A DNA stretch of 64,000 nucleotides from Blautia sp. An249 (GTDB taxonomy: Bacteria > Bacillota > Clostridia > Lachnospirales > Lachnospiraceae). Below the pieces are notes generated by a model. It was not told the origin of the DNA. It saw nothing but the letters and a program-made list of their open reading frames with translations, and did not search any database. Each line of letters begins with the position of its first letter. The first letter of the stretch is position 1. The translations under genes and the position numbers were made by a program. Positions 27,608 to 36,942 of this stretch are shown in pieces. The stretch spans positions 1-64,000 of the forward strand of contig NZ_NFJL01000013.1 in the NCBI RefSeq assembly GCF_002159835.1. Reading direction: 5' to 3'.

Positions 27608-28240
27608 TTATTCATTTGCAAGATGAAATAATTTTTTCAGTTTTAAAACGGCGTTTTTCTCAATTCTGGAGACATAGGAACGGCTGATGCCAAGTTGGGC
27701 GGCGATTTCCCGCTGTGTTTTTTCCTCCTGTCCGAACAGCCCGTAACGATAACAGAGAACCTGATATTCTTTCTCATTGAGACGGTTTTTTACAAGGGAA
27801 AGCAGTCTTCTGGTATCTTCCTTTCTGGTGTAATTTTCCACCACATCTATTACCGGGGATTCCACAATATCCAAAAGACTGATCTCATTGCCTTCCTTAT
27901 CCGTACCAATGGGCTCATAGAGAGAGATTTCCCTGGATCGTTTCTTCCTGGAGCGAAGCATCATCAGCAGTTCATTGTCAATACAGCGGGCGGCGTAGGT
28001 GGAAAGACGGGTAGCCTTGCGGGAGTCAAATGTGGAAATTGCTTTAATCAGACCAATTGTTCCGATGGAAATCAAGTCGTCTAAATCTTCATCCAATCCC
28101 TGATATTTTTTTACAACATGAGCGACCAGGCGGAGATTGCGTTCGATTAAAATGTCCTTTGCCTGGGAATCCCCGTTCTGATATTGTTTTAGATAATACT
28201 GCTCCTCGGCCAGGGTAAGAGGCTTTTGGAATGTTTTCAA
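27608..28240 (-). CDS. sigK: RNA polymerase sporulation sigma factor SigK
   Basis: SigK directs late mother-cell transcription. The TTG at 28240, seven bases after GAGGTG, gives 210 residues starting M-K-T-F-Q-K-P-L-T; a longer frame upstream lacks a site. Region 2 shows R-N-L-R-L-V-A-H-V-V-K-K-Y and [13 protein letters not shown]; region 4 ends with Q-L-G-I-S-R-S-Y-V-S-R-I-E-K. The gene is continuous, so it is not interrupted by a skin-like element, and the start carries no long pro-sequence. Confidence 0.93.
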   Translation of the reverse strand: MKTFQKPLTLAEEQYYLKQYQNGDSQAKDILIERNLRLVAHVVKKYQGLDEDLDDLISIGTIGLIKAISTFDSRKATRLSTYAARCIDNELLMMLRSRKKRSREISLYEPIGTDKEGNEISLLDIVESPVIDVVENYTRKEDTRRLLSLVKNRLNEKEYQVLCYRYGLFGQEEKTQREIAAQLGISRSYVSRIEKNAVLKLKKLFHLANE

Positions 28241-28402
28241 AAAGTTCACCTCAAAGGGGATTTCTATATAGTTTATGAGAAGGACGAAGAGTTCGTGCTT
28301 TTCCCACAAAATTTTTCATTTTGTACAGGAATGCCATGCTTGAAGGAAATGAGAAAATCATGTAAAATGGTGGGAGACATCGGGGAAAGAAGGACAAAAA
28401 AT

Positions 28403-29347
28403 ATGGAGAATCTGATTTTTAGCCTGAATGCCACAGTTCCTGTTTTTTTCTTTATGGTGCTGGGCGGAATCTTTCACAGGCTGAAATTTATGGATGAAGA
28501 CTTTGTAGCTAAGTTAAATACATTTGTATTTAAGATTTTACTCCCGGTACTGCTTTTTCAGGATTTATCCGGGATTTCTATTTACCAGGTCTGGGATGGG
28601 AAATTCATCCTGTTTTGTTTTCTGGTAACGGCTGTCAGCATCACCCTGTCCTTTGGAATTTCCTGGCTGATAAGGAAAGAGGAAATTCAGGGAGAATTTA
28701 TTCAGGCTTCTTACAGAAGCAGTGCAGCCCTTCTGGGAATGGCCTTTGTACAGAACATTTACGGAACCAGTACCACGACCCCTTTAATGATTATCGGAAC
28801 AGTACCTCTGTATAATGCAGCCGCCGTAGTTATTCTCTCCTTTTTCCGGAGAGGGGAACGAGGGAAGCACCTCTGGAAGAAGACCCTGAAAGGAATCATA
28901 ACAAATCCCATTATCCTGGGAATTCTGGCGGGACTTCTCTGGGCCTGTCTGGGAATCCCTCAACCGGTGATTATGGAGAAAGTGGTGGACGGGGTAGGTT
29001 CTATGGCAACTCCTCTGGGGCTTATGGCTATGGGAGCAGCTTTTGAATTTCATTCTGTCCGGGAAAACTGGAAGGAGATTATCCTGTGCAGCTTTTTAAA
29101 ACTGGTGGGATTTGTGGCGGTCTTTTTGCCGGTGGCCATCGGAATGGGATTCCGTTCGGAAAGTCTGGTGGCGATTATGGTCATGCTGGGGTCGGCTACT
29201 ACGGTCAGTTGTTATATTATGGCTAAAAATATGGGACATAAGGGGGATTTTACTTCCAGTGTAGTAATGATTACCACGTTATTCAGCGCATTTACCATTA
29301 CCTTCTGGCTCTGGCTGATGAAATCTTTGGGATACATTATTGTGTAA
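28403..29347 (+). CDS. AEC family transporter (second copy)
   Basis: The 314-residue membrane protein starts at ATG 28403 after AAAGAAGG. About ten hydrophobic helices and the AEC motifs P-V-L-L-F-Q-D-L near 48 and Y-R-S-S-A-A-L-L-G-M-A near 97 are present. It is related in fold to the transporter at 15175-16101 but clearly different in sequence. It is divergent from sigK. The substrate is unknown. Confidence 0.8.
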   Translation: MENLIFSLNATVPVFFFMVLGGIFHRLKFMDEDFVAKLNTFVFKILLPVLLFQDLSGISIYQVWDGKFILFCFLVTAVSITLSFGISWLIRKEEIQGEFIQASYRSSAALLGMAFVQNIYGTSTTTPLMIIGTVPLYNAAAVVILSFFRRGERGKHLWKKTLKGIITNPIILGILAGLLWACLGIPQPVIMEKVVDGVGSMATPLGLMAMGAAFEFHSVRENWKEIILCSFLKLVGFVAVFLPVAIGMGFRSESLVAIMVMLGSATTVSCYIMAKNMGHKGDFTSSVVMITTLFSAFTITFWLWLMKSLGYIIV

Positions 29348-29408
29348 AGAAATGCAACACAATCTTCTGTATCTTTAAAAGAATAGTAACATTTTTAATA
29401 CATGTATT

Positions 29409-29417
29409 TGCTATAAT
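29409..29417 (+). promoter_or_regulatory. Extended -10 promoter of the surface protein gene
   Basis: TGC followed by TATAAT (29412-29417) forms an extended -10 about 35 bases before the start codon. The -35 region is poor. Confidence 0.5.
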
Positions 29418-29451
29418 AGAGAAACTAAGAAGCAGAAAGGAGAACATTATT

Positions 29452-31908
29452 ATGAAAAAGAAACTATTGATATGGCTTTTGACAGGAATGATGGCCGTTG
29501 CAGCTCCGGCAACAGCATTTGCAGATAATACAGATGCTTCTTTACCACTGGATGAAATACAAGACCAGACCGATTCTCAGGAACCTGAGGAAGAGGAGGG
29601 ACTGTCCGAGGAAGAGCTCACAGAGGAGGAAGACCTGCTGCTGGAAGAAGAGGAAGTTCAGGAGTCTGAAAAAGAGATGCTGGAAGAATCTTCAGCAGCA
29701 GATGCACCGGATGCACTGTCTGCAGATGGGGCAAGAGACGCGGTTGGGGATCCCGGTCTGACACAGCTTGAAGGACTGGATATTACTTATAATTCCATGA
29801 CAATCCGATGGAAGGCAGCAGACAATGCAGACAAGTACCGGGTATATAAGAAGATCGGAAACGGATCCTATAAAGGAATTGCCACAGTAGACGCAGGCGT
29901 CCTTTCTTATAAAGATACGGATGTGGACTTCGGGGGCACCTACACTTATACAGTAAGAGCCATTAAGATGGAAGAGGACACAGAGATCCTGGGAGAGTGC
30001 CAGCCCGGACAGAAAGGCGTAGTAAATGTAGAAGCGCCTAAGGTGACGGTCACCGCAAACAACAGCGGAACCATGACCATTGGCTGGAATAAGGTGGCAG
30101 GAGCAACGGGCTACCGGGTATTTGTGAAAAACGGATCCGGCTGGAAAATCATTCTCTCGGCTACCCAGGGAACCAGCTATACATACAGTGATGTGATTCC
30201 GGGACAGAAGTATACTTTTACAGTACGTCCCTACCGGAACATTGCAGGCAGCAATGTATGGGGCTACTATGATAAAACAGGAGTCACAGCCACAGCAAAA
30301 GGCACAGCTCCCGGTCTGACAGAACTGGAAAATCTGGATATTACATACAATTCCATGACTATTAGCTGGAAAGAAGCGGCAAATGCAGACAAATACCGGA
30401 TTTACAGAAAGACAGGAAACGGATCCTACAAGGGAATTGCCACAGTAAGTAAATCTGCCCGTGCTTACAAAGATACCAGCGTGCAGTTTGCAGGTACCTA
30501 TACTTATACGGTACGGGCCATTAAAATGAACGGCACGAAAGAAGTTCTGGGTGCCTGCCAGCCCGGAATGAAAGGCGTAGTCAATGTGGAAGCGCCTAAG
30601 GTGGAGGTAAGCTGCAACAGCTACAGCAGCATGAAAATAAGCTGGAATAAGGTGGCAGGAGCTGACGGCTACCGGGTATTTCTCCGCAGCGGCAACAGCT
30701 GGGGCATTATCGTATCCGATATAAAAACCACAAGCTGTAATTATAACAAAGTAGTGGCAGGAAGGGATTATACCTTTACCGTGCGTCCGTACCGCAAGGC
30801 GGACGGAAAGACGGTGTGGGGATATTATGATAAAGTAGGCGTAACCCAGACAGCCGCACCTGCAGCGCCGAAAGTATCCAGTGTAAAAGCTGTAACAGGA
30901 GCCCTGGAGGTAAGCTGGAATAAAGTTTCCGGAGCGACCGGATATTATGTATACCGAAGAGAAGCAGGCGGAAGCTACAAAAAGATAGCAACCGTTTCTG
31001 AGACAACTTATAAAGATACCGAGGCGTTGGTAAATACCACCTATTTCTATACGGTCCGTGCATATATGAAAGTAAATAGTACGATTGTAGAGGGAGATGT
31101 ACAGACAGGAGTTTCCGGAATCAGAAAAGGGGCCGTGCAGCCCGCCCTTCTGACCCTGCGTACAGACAGCACCTATCTTCTTTATGATGTTACAGGAGAC
31201 GGAGATCCGGATAAATTCCGGGCAGAGCCTTACTATGGAAACAGCCTGAACAGTTATGTAAATATTTATGTGGATGATAAGAAAGTACTTACTGTATCAG
31301 ATGAAGAGGAATCCAGAATCACTACCCTTAATTACAAGATTCAGTTATGTACCATGAATAATTCCAATAATATTTATCTGGCAGTTACCGGTTCATCAGA
31401 AAATGACAGCCAGTCTGTGGCTAAACTGTATCAGTATACGGACGGCGAATTTAAAGAAGCTGCCAATTTAAGAGAACAGTTTGAAAGTAATGCGGTTCGC
31501 TGGAACCGTCTGGGAAGTGTGAAAATAGAGTCTGTAGAAGGAAATCAGATCCAGACTTTCTGGAATGGACAGCTTGGAGGAACAGGCGCTATGTCCTGGA
31601 GAACCACTTTTGTTTTAAAGGACGGAAAACTGGCCAGAAACAGTAATATTTCTCCTGCCGTTTACGAAGACGGAAAAGAGAATAAATGGACAGCCCTTCA
31701 CAGCATAACCATTTATAAAGACGCTTTATCCGGAGACATTGCATTTACTCTTCCGGCCGGAGAAGTAGTAAAGATTCAGAGAGTCTATGCGAGAACAGAT
31801 ATTAACAATGTATATGTAGAGGTAGAAAGAAGCAACGGCCAGAAGGGCTGGATGAAATGCCCCAATGGAGACAATGGATATTTTGAAGAATCTATATATG
31901 TAGGATAA
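29452..31908 (+). CDS. Secreted protein with fibronectin type III-like repeats and SH3-like end
   Basis: The 818-residue protein has a Sec signal peptide (cleavage probably after A-T-A-F-A near 25) and a highly acidic linker (about 30-100). Five fibronectin type III-like domains follow (about 103-560), with repeated V-A-G-A-x-G-Y-R-V-F and Y-T-V-R cores. A region with D-V-T-G-D-G-D-P-D-K-F (about 580) looks like a calcium-binding loop of FG-GAP or dockerin type. The end resembles a bacterial SH3 domain. Domains 1-2 and 3-4 are near copies. No LPxTG motif is seen, so attachment to the wall is uncertain. Confidence 0.8.
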   Translation: MKKKLLIWLLTGMMAVAAPATAFADNTDASLPLDEIQDQTDSQEPEEEEGLSEEELTEEEDLLLEEEEVQESEKEMLEESSAADAPDALSADGARDAVGDPGLTQLEGLDITYNSMTIRWKAADNADKYRVYKKIGNGSYKGIATVDAGVLSYKDTDVDFGGTYTYTVRAIKMEEDTEILGECQPGQKGVVNVEAPKVTVTANNSGTMTIGWNKVAGATGYRVFVKNGSGWKIILSATQGTSYTYSDVIPGQKYTFTVRPYRNIAGSNVWGYYDKTGVTATAKGTAPGLTELENLDITYNSMTISWKEAANADKYRIYRKTGNGSYKGIATVSKSARAYKDTSVQFAGTYTYTVRAIKMNGTKEVLGACQPGMKGVVNVEAPKVEVSCNSYSSMKISWNKVAGADGYRVFLRSGNSWGIIVSDIKTTSCNYNKVVAGRDYTFTVRPYRKADGKTVWGYYDKVGVTQTAAPAAPKVSSVKAVTGALEVSWNKVSGATGYYVYRREAGGSYKKIATVSETTYKDTEALVNTTYFYTVRAYMKVNSTIVEGDVQTGVSGIRKGAVQPALLTLRTDSTYLLYDVTGDGDPDKFRAEPYYGNSLNSYVNIYVDDKKVLTVSDEEESRITTLNYKIQLCTMNNSNNIYLAVTGSSENDSQSVAKLYQYTDGEFKEAANLREQFESNAVRWNRLGSVKIESVEGNQIQTFWNGQLGGTGAMSWRTTFVLKDGKLARNSNISPAVYEDGKENKWTALHSITIYKDALSGDIAFTLPAGEVVKIQRVYARTDINNVYVEVERSNGQKGWMKCPNGDNGYFEESIYVG

Positions 31909-31913
31909 AAAAG

Positions 31914-31959
31914 AAAATCCCCTGCCCGGAACGCCTTTGTTCCAGACGGGGGATTTTTT
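31914..31959 (+). terminator. Terminator of the surface protein gene
   Basis: AAAATCCCC pairs with GGGGATTTT, with an inner GGAAC/GTTCC stem, and runs into a T tract. Confidence 0.85.
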
Positions 31960-32178
31960 AAGGGGAGGATATAAGTATTTCACTCTTCTTTCGTAAGTAT
32001 CATTGGAGGGGGAATCCAATGAATAATTATAGTATCACCTCAAATACGGAGTTTATACAGAAAAACAAAAATTTTTTAGAATTGTTTTTTTGGAGAAACC
32101 ATGGTATTATATTGATGCTGTACCCTGCATGTTTCGGTACAGTTTTCAGGAAGATATTTATGAAAAGAGGAAGATAAA
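31960..32178. other. Intergenic region before the SEC-C gene
   Basis: About 220 bases without a credible gene. A promoter must lie here, since a terminator precedes it. GAATTGTTTTTTTGG near 32078 is A/T-rich, and no clear -35/-10 pair or RNA motif is recognised. AAGAGGAAG precedes the next start. Confidence 0.35.
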
Positions 32179-32691
32179 ATGAGCGAAAAAACGATTTTAG
32201 AACAGTGGAGAGAGGTAGCATACGACCAGAAAGCGGATAAAGGAAAACTGCAGAGATTCTGGGCTACTTACTTCAATATTGAAAAGGGTATTTATGAACA
32301 GCTTCTGGAGAATCCGGACGAAGTGGTAACCGGTACGGTAAAAGAGCTGGCTGAAAAATACGGACAGAACGTTATGACTATGGTAGGCTTTCTGGACGGA
32401 ATCAATGACAGCTTAAAGGAGAAAAACCCCATTGAAACTATGACAGAAGATACAGTCGTAAATCTGGGATTTGATAAAGAGCTGTTATATAAAAACATGG
32501 TAGATGCCAAAGCAGACTGGCTGTATGAGCTTCCCCAGTGGGATAAGATCTTTACACAGGAGAAGAAAAAAGCCTTATACCTGGAACAGAAGAAATCAGG
32601 AACCATTGTAAAGGGCCACAAAGTAGGAAGAAACGATCCCTGTCCATGCGGAAGCGGAAAGAAGTATAAATATTGCTGCGGAAGAAACTAA
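32179..32691 (+). CDS. SEC-C metal-binding domain protein
   Basis: The 170-residue protein ends with a zinc-binding SEC-C motif: [18 protein letters not shown] (residues about 151-168), as at the end of SecA. The N-terminal 140 residues are helical and resemble the DUF1186-like or YecA-type proteins of Firmicutes (W-R-E-V-A-Y at the start). The role is unknown; the zinc motif suggests contact with SecB-like factors or ribosomes. It overlaps the next gene by 19 bases. Confidence 0.75.
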   Translation: MSEKTILEQWREVAYDQKADKGKLQRFWATYFNIEKGIYEQLLENPDEVVTGTVKELAEKYGQNVMTMVGFLDGINDSLKEKNPIETMTEDTVVNLGFDKELLYKNMVDAKADWLYELPQWDKIFTQEKKKALYLEQKKSGTIVKGHKVGRNDPCPCGSGKKYKYCCGRN

Positions 32692-33173
32692 GAAAAACAA
32701 TTCCAACATTAGATTATCTCATCGTTTTGGGAGCCCATGTAGACGGCGAGCGGCTTACAAAGGCTCTGTATGAAAGAGTGAGGAAGGCCCTGGAGTATTT
32801 AGAGACCCATCCGGAGACAAAAGCTGTTCTCTCCGGAGGAAAGGGAAAGGGCGAAGCCATTTCCGAAGCCGAGGCAATGAGGAGGTATCTGATACGGAAA
32901 GGGATTTCTCCGGAAAGACTTCTTCTGGAAGAAAAATCTGTAAATACAAAAGAGAACCTGGAATTCAGTCTTTCCGTTATTGGAGATAAACATAAGAAAA
33001 TCGGAGTGGTAACCAATCATTATCACGTCTTTCGCGGCGTGATGATTGGGAAAAAGGCAGGCTGCACCCGGATTTACGGCATTGGATCCCGGTATGTTTC
33101 CTGGAGACTGATCTGGTATATCCCCAGGGAAATTCTGGCAGTGTGTAAGGATCGGCTGAAGGGGAATTTATAA
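32673..33173 (+). CDS. YdcF/SanA-like DUF218 protein
   Basis: The 166-residue protein matches the core DUF218 domain: [12 protein letters not shown] near residue 14, V-L-S-G-G-K-G near 52, S-E-A-E-A-M near 64, [10 protein letters not shown] near 85 and V-T-N-H-Y-H-V-F-R near 112. Many members have N-terminal membrane helices; none is present here, and the start TTG lies inside the SEC-C gene, so translation is coupled. The family is linked with envelope biogenesis; the substrate is unknown. Confidence 0.75.
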   Translation: MLRKKLRKTIPTLDYLIVLGAHVDGERLTKALYERVRKALEYLETHPETKAVLSGGKGKGEAISEAEAMRRYLIRKGISPERLLLEEKSVNTKENLEFSLSVIGDKHKKIGVVTNHYHVFRGVMIGKKAGCTRIYGIGSRYVSWRLIWYIPREILAVCKDRLKGNL

Positions 33174-33183
33174 GTTTCTGCCG

Positions 33184-33212
33184 TTGACAAAGACTTTATT
33201 CATGTATATAAT
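33184..33212 (+). promoter_or_regulatory. Strong sigma-A promoter of thrS
   Basis: TTGACA (33184-33189), a 17-base spacer and TATAAT (33207-33212) match consensus perfectly. Transcription should start near 33219, just ahead of the T-box leader. Confidence 0.92.
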
Positions 33213-33219
33213 AGGGAAA

Positions 33220-33471
33220 AGTTGAAATGTGAACACGATGATGAGAAGAGTAGGATGCGGAACTTTTCAGAGAGAGATACATTTGCTGGAAGTATCTTAT
33301 TGGGAAACATCTGAAAACTGCCTCGGAGTGACCCTAATCCGGTCCGGTCTGATACCGTTATCATCAAATAGAGAGGCTCTTTCATCTCTGAAGATGAAAA
33401 AGCAAGCGGGGTGGAACCGCGAGTCAGAAAATACTCGTCCCTTGCAGTGTAATTACTGCAAGGGATTTTTT
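33220..33471 (+). promoter_or_regulatory. Threonine T-box leader of thrS
   Basis: The leader has a long stem I based on GATGAT/ATCATC, an AGTA motif in the 5' side of the specifier loop, and a specifier ACC (Thr) at 33354-33356 followed by a purine. The T-box core GGGGTGGAACCGCG is at 33408-33421, and the terminator has arms CCCTTGCAGT (33439-33448) and ACTGCAAGGG (33455-33464) followed by T6. Uncharged tRNA-Thr would stabilise the antiterminator and allow thrS expression. Confidence 0.93.
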
Positions 33472-33600
33472 ATGCAATAGGAAATTCCGTCGGATTTCCT
33501 ATTGCATAAAAATCGCTCCGCGTGGATCGCACTGCGTCGGAGTGGAAAAGGCGCTTTGCGCCCCGCCGCAGGCGGAGAATCCTGCTCGCAGGATTCTTTT
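33467..33600 (+). repeat. Palindrome-rich block between T-box and thrS
   Basis: A perfect 19-bp inverted repeat has arms TTTTTATGCAATAGGAAAT (33467-33485) and ATTTCCTATTGCATAAAAA (33494-33512). It is followed by a GC-rich segment with three consecutive hairpins: GGCGC/GCGCC at 33550-33562, CCGCC/GGCGG at 33563-33575, and GAATCCTG/CAGGATTC at 33577-33596 with a T tract after it. It is unlike the surrounding sequence and not part of a T-box. It looks like an inserted palindromic element that brings a second terminator-like hairpin just before the thrS start. Confidence 0.7.
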
Positions 33601-33626
33601 TATAAATTTGAAAGGAGAATTTGGAA

Positions 33627-35552
33627 ATGATTATTACATTGAAAGATGGTTCGACAAAAGAATATGCAGAGTCGAAATCTGTGATTGAAATTGCATCTGA
33701 CATTAGCGAAGGACTGGCGCGGATGGCCTGTGCAGGAGAAGTGAACGGGGAAGTTGTGGATTTACGGACTGTAGTGGATCAGGACTGTGAGCTGAATATC
33801 CTTACTTTCCAGGAGGAAGGGGGAAAGGCTGCCTTCCGTCACACCACATCTCACATCATGGCTCAGGCAATTAAGCGTCTGTATCCTACGGCGAAACTGG
33901 CAATCGGGCCTTCTATCGCCGACGGATTTTACTATGACATGGATATGGAGAATCCTCTGACCACAGATGATCTGGGAAAGATTGAGGCAGAGATGAAAAA
34001 AATCGTAAAAGAAGCCTTACCGATTAAACGGTTTACTCTGCCGAGAGAAGAAGCCATTGCCTTCATGAAAGACAGAAACGAACCTTATAAGGTAGAATTA
34101 ATTGAAGACCTGCCAGAGGGATCTGAAATTAGTTTTTACGAGCAGGGAGAGTTTGTGGATTTATGTGCCGGCCCTCATCTGATGACCACCAAACCGGTAA
34201 AAGCCTTTAAACTGTTAAGTCTGGCAGGCGCTTACTGGCGGGGGGATGAGCATAATAAGATGCTGACCAGAATCTACGGTACTTCTTATACGAAGAAAGC
34301 AGATTTAGAAGCGTATATTACACGGATGGAAGAAGCAAAGAAACGGGATCACAGAAAACTGGGAAAAGAGTTGGGACTGTTTATGATGCGGGAAGAAGGC
34401 CCTGGTTTTCCGTTCTTTTTACCCAAGGGAATGGTGCTGAAAAACACTCTTTTAGATTACTGGAGAGAAATCCACGAGAAGAACGGATATGTAGAGATCT
34501 CTACTCCTATTATGTTAAGCAGACATTTATGGGAGACTTCCGGACACTGGGATCACTATAAAGAAAACATGTATACCACAGTGATTGATGAAACAGACTT
34601 TGCCATTAAACCTATGAACTGTCCGGGCGGAATTTTAGTATACCAGTCAGAGCCCCGTTCCTATCGTGATCTTCCCCTTCGTATGGGAGAATTGGGACTG
34701 GTGCACCGCCATGAAAAATCAGGACAGCTTCATGGTCTGATGCGTGTGCGCTGCTTTACCCAGGACGACGCCCATATCTTTATGATGCCGGAACAGATTC
34801 GGGAAGAAATCAAAGGGGTTGCCAGATTAATTGATGAAGTTTACAGCCTCTTTGGTTTTAAATATCATGTGGAACTGTCTACCCGGCCGGAAGACTCCAT
34901 GGGAAGTGATGAAGACTGGGAAATGGCAACAGACGCTCTGCGCGGCGCTCTGGATGACCTGGGTCTGGACTATGTGGTAAATGAGGGCGACGGCGCCTTC
35001 TACGGACCGAAAATTGACTTCCATCTGGAAGATTCCATCGGAAGAACCTGGCAGTGCGGAACCATTCAGTTGGATTTCCAGCTTCCTCTGAGATTTAACT
35101 GTGAATACATCGGAGCAGACGGAGAGAAGCACCGTCCGATTATGATACACCGCGTTGCCTTTGGATCCATCGAGCGGTTCATTGGAATTCTGATTGAACA
35201 TTTTGCAGGTGCCTTCCCGACCTGGCTGTCACCGGTACAGGTAAGGGTACTGCCTATTTCCGATAAATATCAGGAATATGGCCAGAAGGTGTTAGACCAG
35301 TTAAAAGCAGCGGGAATCCGGGCGGATATGGATACTAAAGCAGAAAAGATCGGATACAAAATCCGGGAAGCCCGTCTTGAGAAGCTTCCGTACATGCTGA
35401 TTGTAGGTGCAAAAGAGGAAGAAGAAGGAAAAGTATCCGTCAGAAGCCGATTCCTGGGAGATGAAGGAGCAAAAGATCTATCAGAGTTCCTTGAGGATAT
35501 TACAGAGGAAATTAAAGCCAGAAAAATCAGAGAAGTGCAGACAGAAGAATAA
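33627..35552 (+). CDS. thrS: Threonyl-tRNA synthetase
   Basis: ThrRS charges tRNA-Thr and edits mischarged Ser. The 641-residue class II enzyme has an N-terminal TGS domain (about 1-60), the editing domain with H-x-x-x-H (H-T-T-S-H near 72) and C-A-G-P-H near 180, the catalytic core with motif 2 R-H-E-K-S-G and motif 3 near 505-515, and an anticodon-binding domain at the end. The catalytic zinc ligands are Cys in M-N-C-P-G, His in D-D-A-H and His in I-H-R-V-A-F-G. ATG 33627, nine bases after AAAGGAG, is preferred to an in-frame TTG six bases upstream. Confidence 0.97.
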   Translation: MIITLKDGSTKEYAESKSVIEIASDISEGLARMACAGEVNGEVVDLRTVVDQDCELNILTFQEEGGKAAFRHTTSHIMAQAIKRLYPTAKLAIGPSIADGFYYDMDMENPLTTDDLGKIEAEMKKIVKEALPIKRFTLPREEAIAFMKDRNEPYKVELIEDLPEGSEISFYEQGEFVDLCAGPHLMTTKPVKAFKLLSLAGAYWRGDEHNKMLTRIYGTSYTKKADLEAYITRMEEAKKRDHRKLGKELGLFMMREEGPGFPFFLPKGMVLKNTLLDYWREIHEKNGYVEISTPIMLSRHLWETSGHWDHYKENMYTTVIDETDFAIKPMNCPGGILVYQSEPRSYRDLPLRMGELGLVHRHEKSGQLHGLMRVRCFTQDDAHIFMMPEQIREEIKGVARLIDEVYSLFGFKYHVELSTRPEDSMGSDEDWEMATDALRGALDDLGLDYVVNEGDGAFYGPKIDFHLEDSIGRTWQCGTIQLDFQLPLRFNCEYIGADGEKHRPIMIHRVAFGSIERFIGILIEHFAGAFPTWLSPVQVRVLPISDKYQEYGQKVLDQLKAAGIRADMDTKAEKIGYKIREARLEKLPYMLIVGAKEEEEGKVSVRSRFLGDEGAKDLSEFLEDITEEIKARKIREVQTEE

Positions 35553-35559
35553 AGAGAAA

Positions 35560-35600
35560 AAGGGGCCTTAAGCCGTATGGCTTTTGGGCTCCCTTTTTTT
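35560..35600 (+). terminator. Terminator of thrS
   Basis: AGGGGCC-TTA-AGCC pairs with GGCT-TTT-GGGCTCCCT across a four-base loop, and seven T residues follow. Confidence 0.75.
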
Positions 35601-35613
35601 CTTTATGACTTAC

Positions 35614-36483
35614 TTATGCAAAAACCGTTTCTTTTATCAAATCTACAGGCATATCCTGTCCGGTCCAGAGGCGGAAGGCCTCAGCTCCCTGGTACAAAAG
35701 CATATAAGAACCGTTAAAAACCCGACAGCCTGCTTCACGGGCCAGACGCAGAAGTCTGGTTTCCTGCGGGTTATAGATAACGTCAGAGACAATCAAATCC
35801 GGATGGAACAGAGCAGGATCTTCAATGAGAGAGGCCTCTGTATTGGGAGCCATTCCCACAGAAGTTGCGTTGACCAATAGAGCGCTCTCGGCCAGTGCCT
35901 CAGAAAGGGCGCGGCTGTCCTGCTGTTCATGGATTAGAACACGACAGGGAAGTTCTTTCTGGATGTTTTCAGCCAAAAGGCAGGTTCTCTGCCAGAAGCG
36001 GCTGGTCTTTCTAAGAAAAACGTGGATGGTATCCACACCGTCTAAGGCAGCCTGGGCACAAATGGCGGTGGCTGCGCCGCCTCCGCCCAGCAGAGTAATG
36101 GTTTTGCCGGTAATGTCATAACCGGCGTCCTTTACCGCTCTCATATATCCCACACCGTCTGTATTGTGGCAGATAAAACGGCCGTTGTCATTTACTACTG
36201 TATTTACGGCACCGATCAGCCGGGCAGCCGGGGACAATTCATCAGCAAACTCCACCATTTTATTTTTATTCGGCATAGTTAAGTTGAAGCCGCGAACCCC
36301 CATTTCCCGAAAAGCCCGGGTAACGGAAGAAAGCTGTTCCTCTTTTATATCAAAGCAAAGATAAACGTAATCCAGCCCCAAAGCTTTAAATGCCTCGTTG
36401 TGCATCCGGGGAGACAGGCTGTGAGAGACGGGGCTTCCTAATAAAGCAGTTAATTTCGTATGTCCGGTAATTGGAATATTCAT
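35614..36483 (-). CDS. aroE: Shikimate dehydrogenase (AroE/YdiB-like)
   Basis: The enzyme reduces 3-dehydroshikimate with NAD(P)H in aromatic amino acid synthesis. The 289-residue protein has G-S-P-V-S-H-S-L-S-P near 16-25 for substrate binding, the catalytic Lys in N-L-T-M-P-N-K near 70, A-V-N-T-V near 92, H-N-T-D-G near 105, and the dinucleotide loop L-L-G-G-G-G-A-A-T-A. The M-P-N-K form and the long N-x-D-G-type stretch resemble E. coli YdiB (quinate/shikimate dehydrogenase) more than AroE, so quinate activity is possible. It faces thrS. Confidence 0.9.
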   Translation of the reverse strand: MNIPITGHTKLTALLGSPVSHSLSPRMHNEAFKALGLDYVYLCFDIKEEQLSSVTRAFREMGVRGFNLTMPNKNKMVEFADELSPAARLIGAVNTVVNDNGRFICHNTDGVGYMRAVKDAGYDITGKTITLLGGGGAATAICAQAALDGVDTIHVFLRKTSRFWQRTCLLAENIQKELPCRVLIHEQQDSRALSEALAESALLVNATSVGMAPNTEASLIEDPALFHPDLIVSDVIYNPQETRLLRLAREAGCRVFNGSYMLLYQGAEAFRLWTGQDMPVDLIKETVFA

Positions 36484-36942
36484 AGAATCTCTCCTTTTAA
36501 GCAGTTTCTTTTTATTTTAGAGGATGGAAAGAAAGATGTCAACGAAGGAAGGAATTCGACAGAAAATCTCTTTTTTTTCTCAGAGAAAGAAAAAAGAGAA
36601 CAGAAATCGCAGAAATTCGACAGGAAATTATGTAAACAGAGAGAAAATCATGTCAGAATTTGAAAGCCCTGTATTTTAAGGGGTTGGAAGTGTCATTTCC
36701 ATAATCAGAAATTTTCCGGAAAGAAAAACCGGTCAGACGGATACTTGGAAAAAGTGGAAAAACCAGGGAGTTTTAAAGGATTTGCAGAGATTACCGGAAA
36801 GGTTACATAATGCTGGGAAATTCTGTCGGATTTTCCCGAAAACTTCTGAGAGTTTCCACTCTTGTTTTGACAAAAAGAAAAGGGACTTATCCCCTATAAT
36901 AAATGCACTTACCAAAGTGAGGAACAGCGGCGGGAGGTTTTT
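36484..36942 (+). promoter_or_regulatory. spoIIGA promoter with Spo0A boxes and 22-bp spacer
   Basis: TTGACA (36867-36872) and TATAAT (36895-36900) are separated by 22 bases, the hallmark of the Spo0A-activated spoIIG promoter in Bacillus. A near-match to the 0A box, TTTGACA, overlaps the -35. TGTCGGA lies at 36824-36830, about 40 bases upstream. Two perfect copies of the box complement TTCGACA are at 36555-36561 and 36616-36622, 250-310 bases upstream. This explains most of the 460-base gap before spoIIGA. The remaining sequence shows no gene. Confidence 0.75.

Noticed and set aside
33601-35552. In-frame TTG at 33621 as thrS start
   Set aside because: Only about three bases separate it from the ribosome binding site; the ATG at 33627 has normal spacing.
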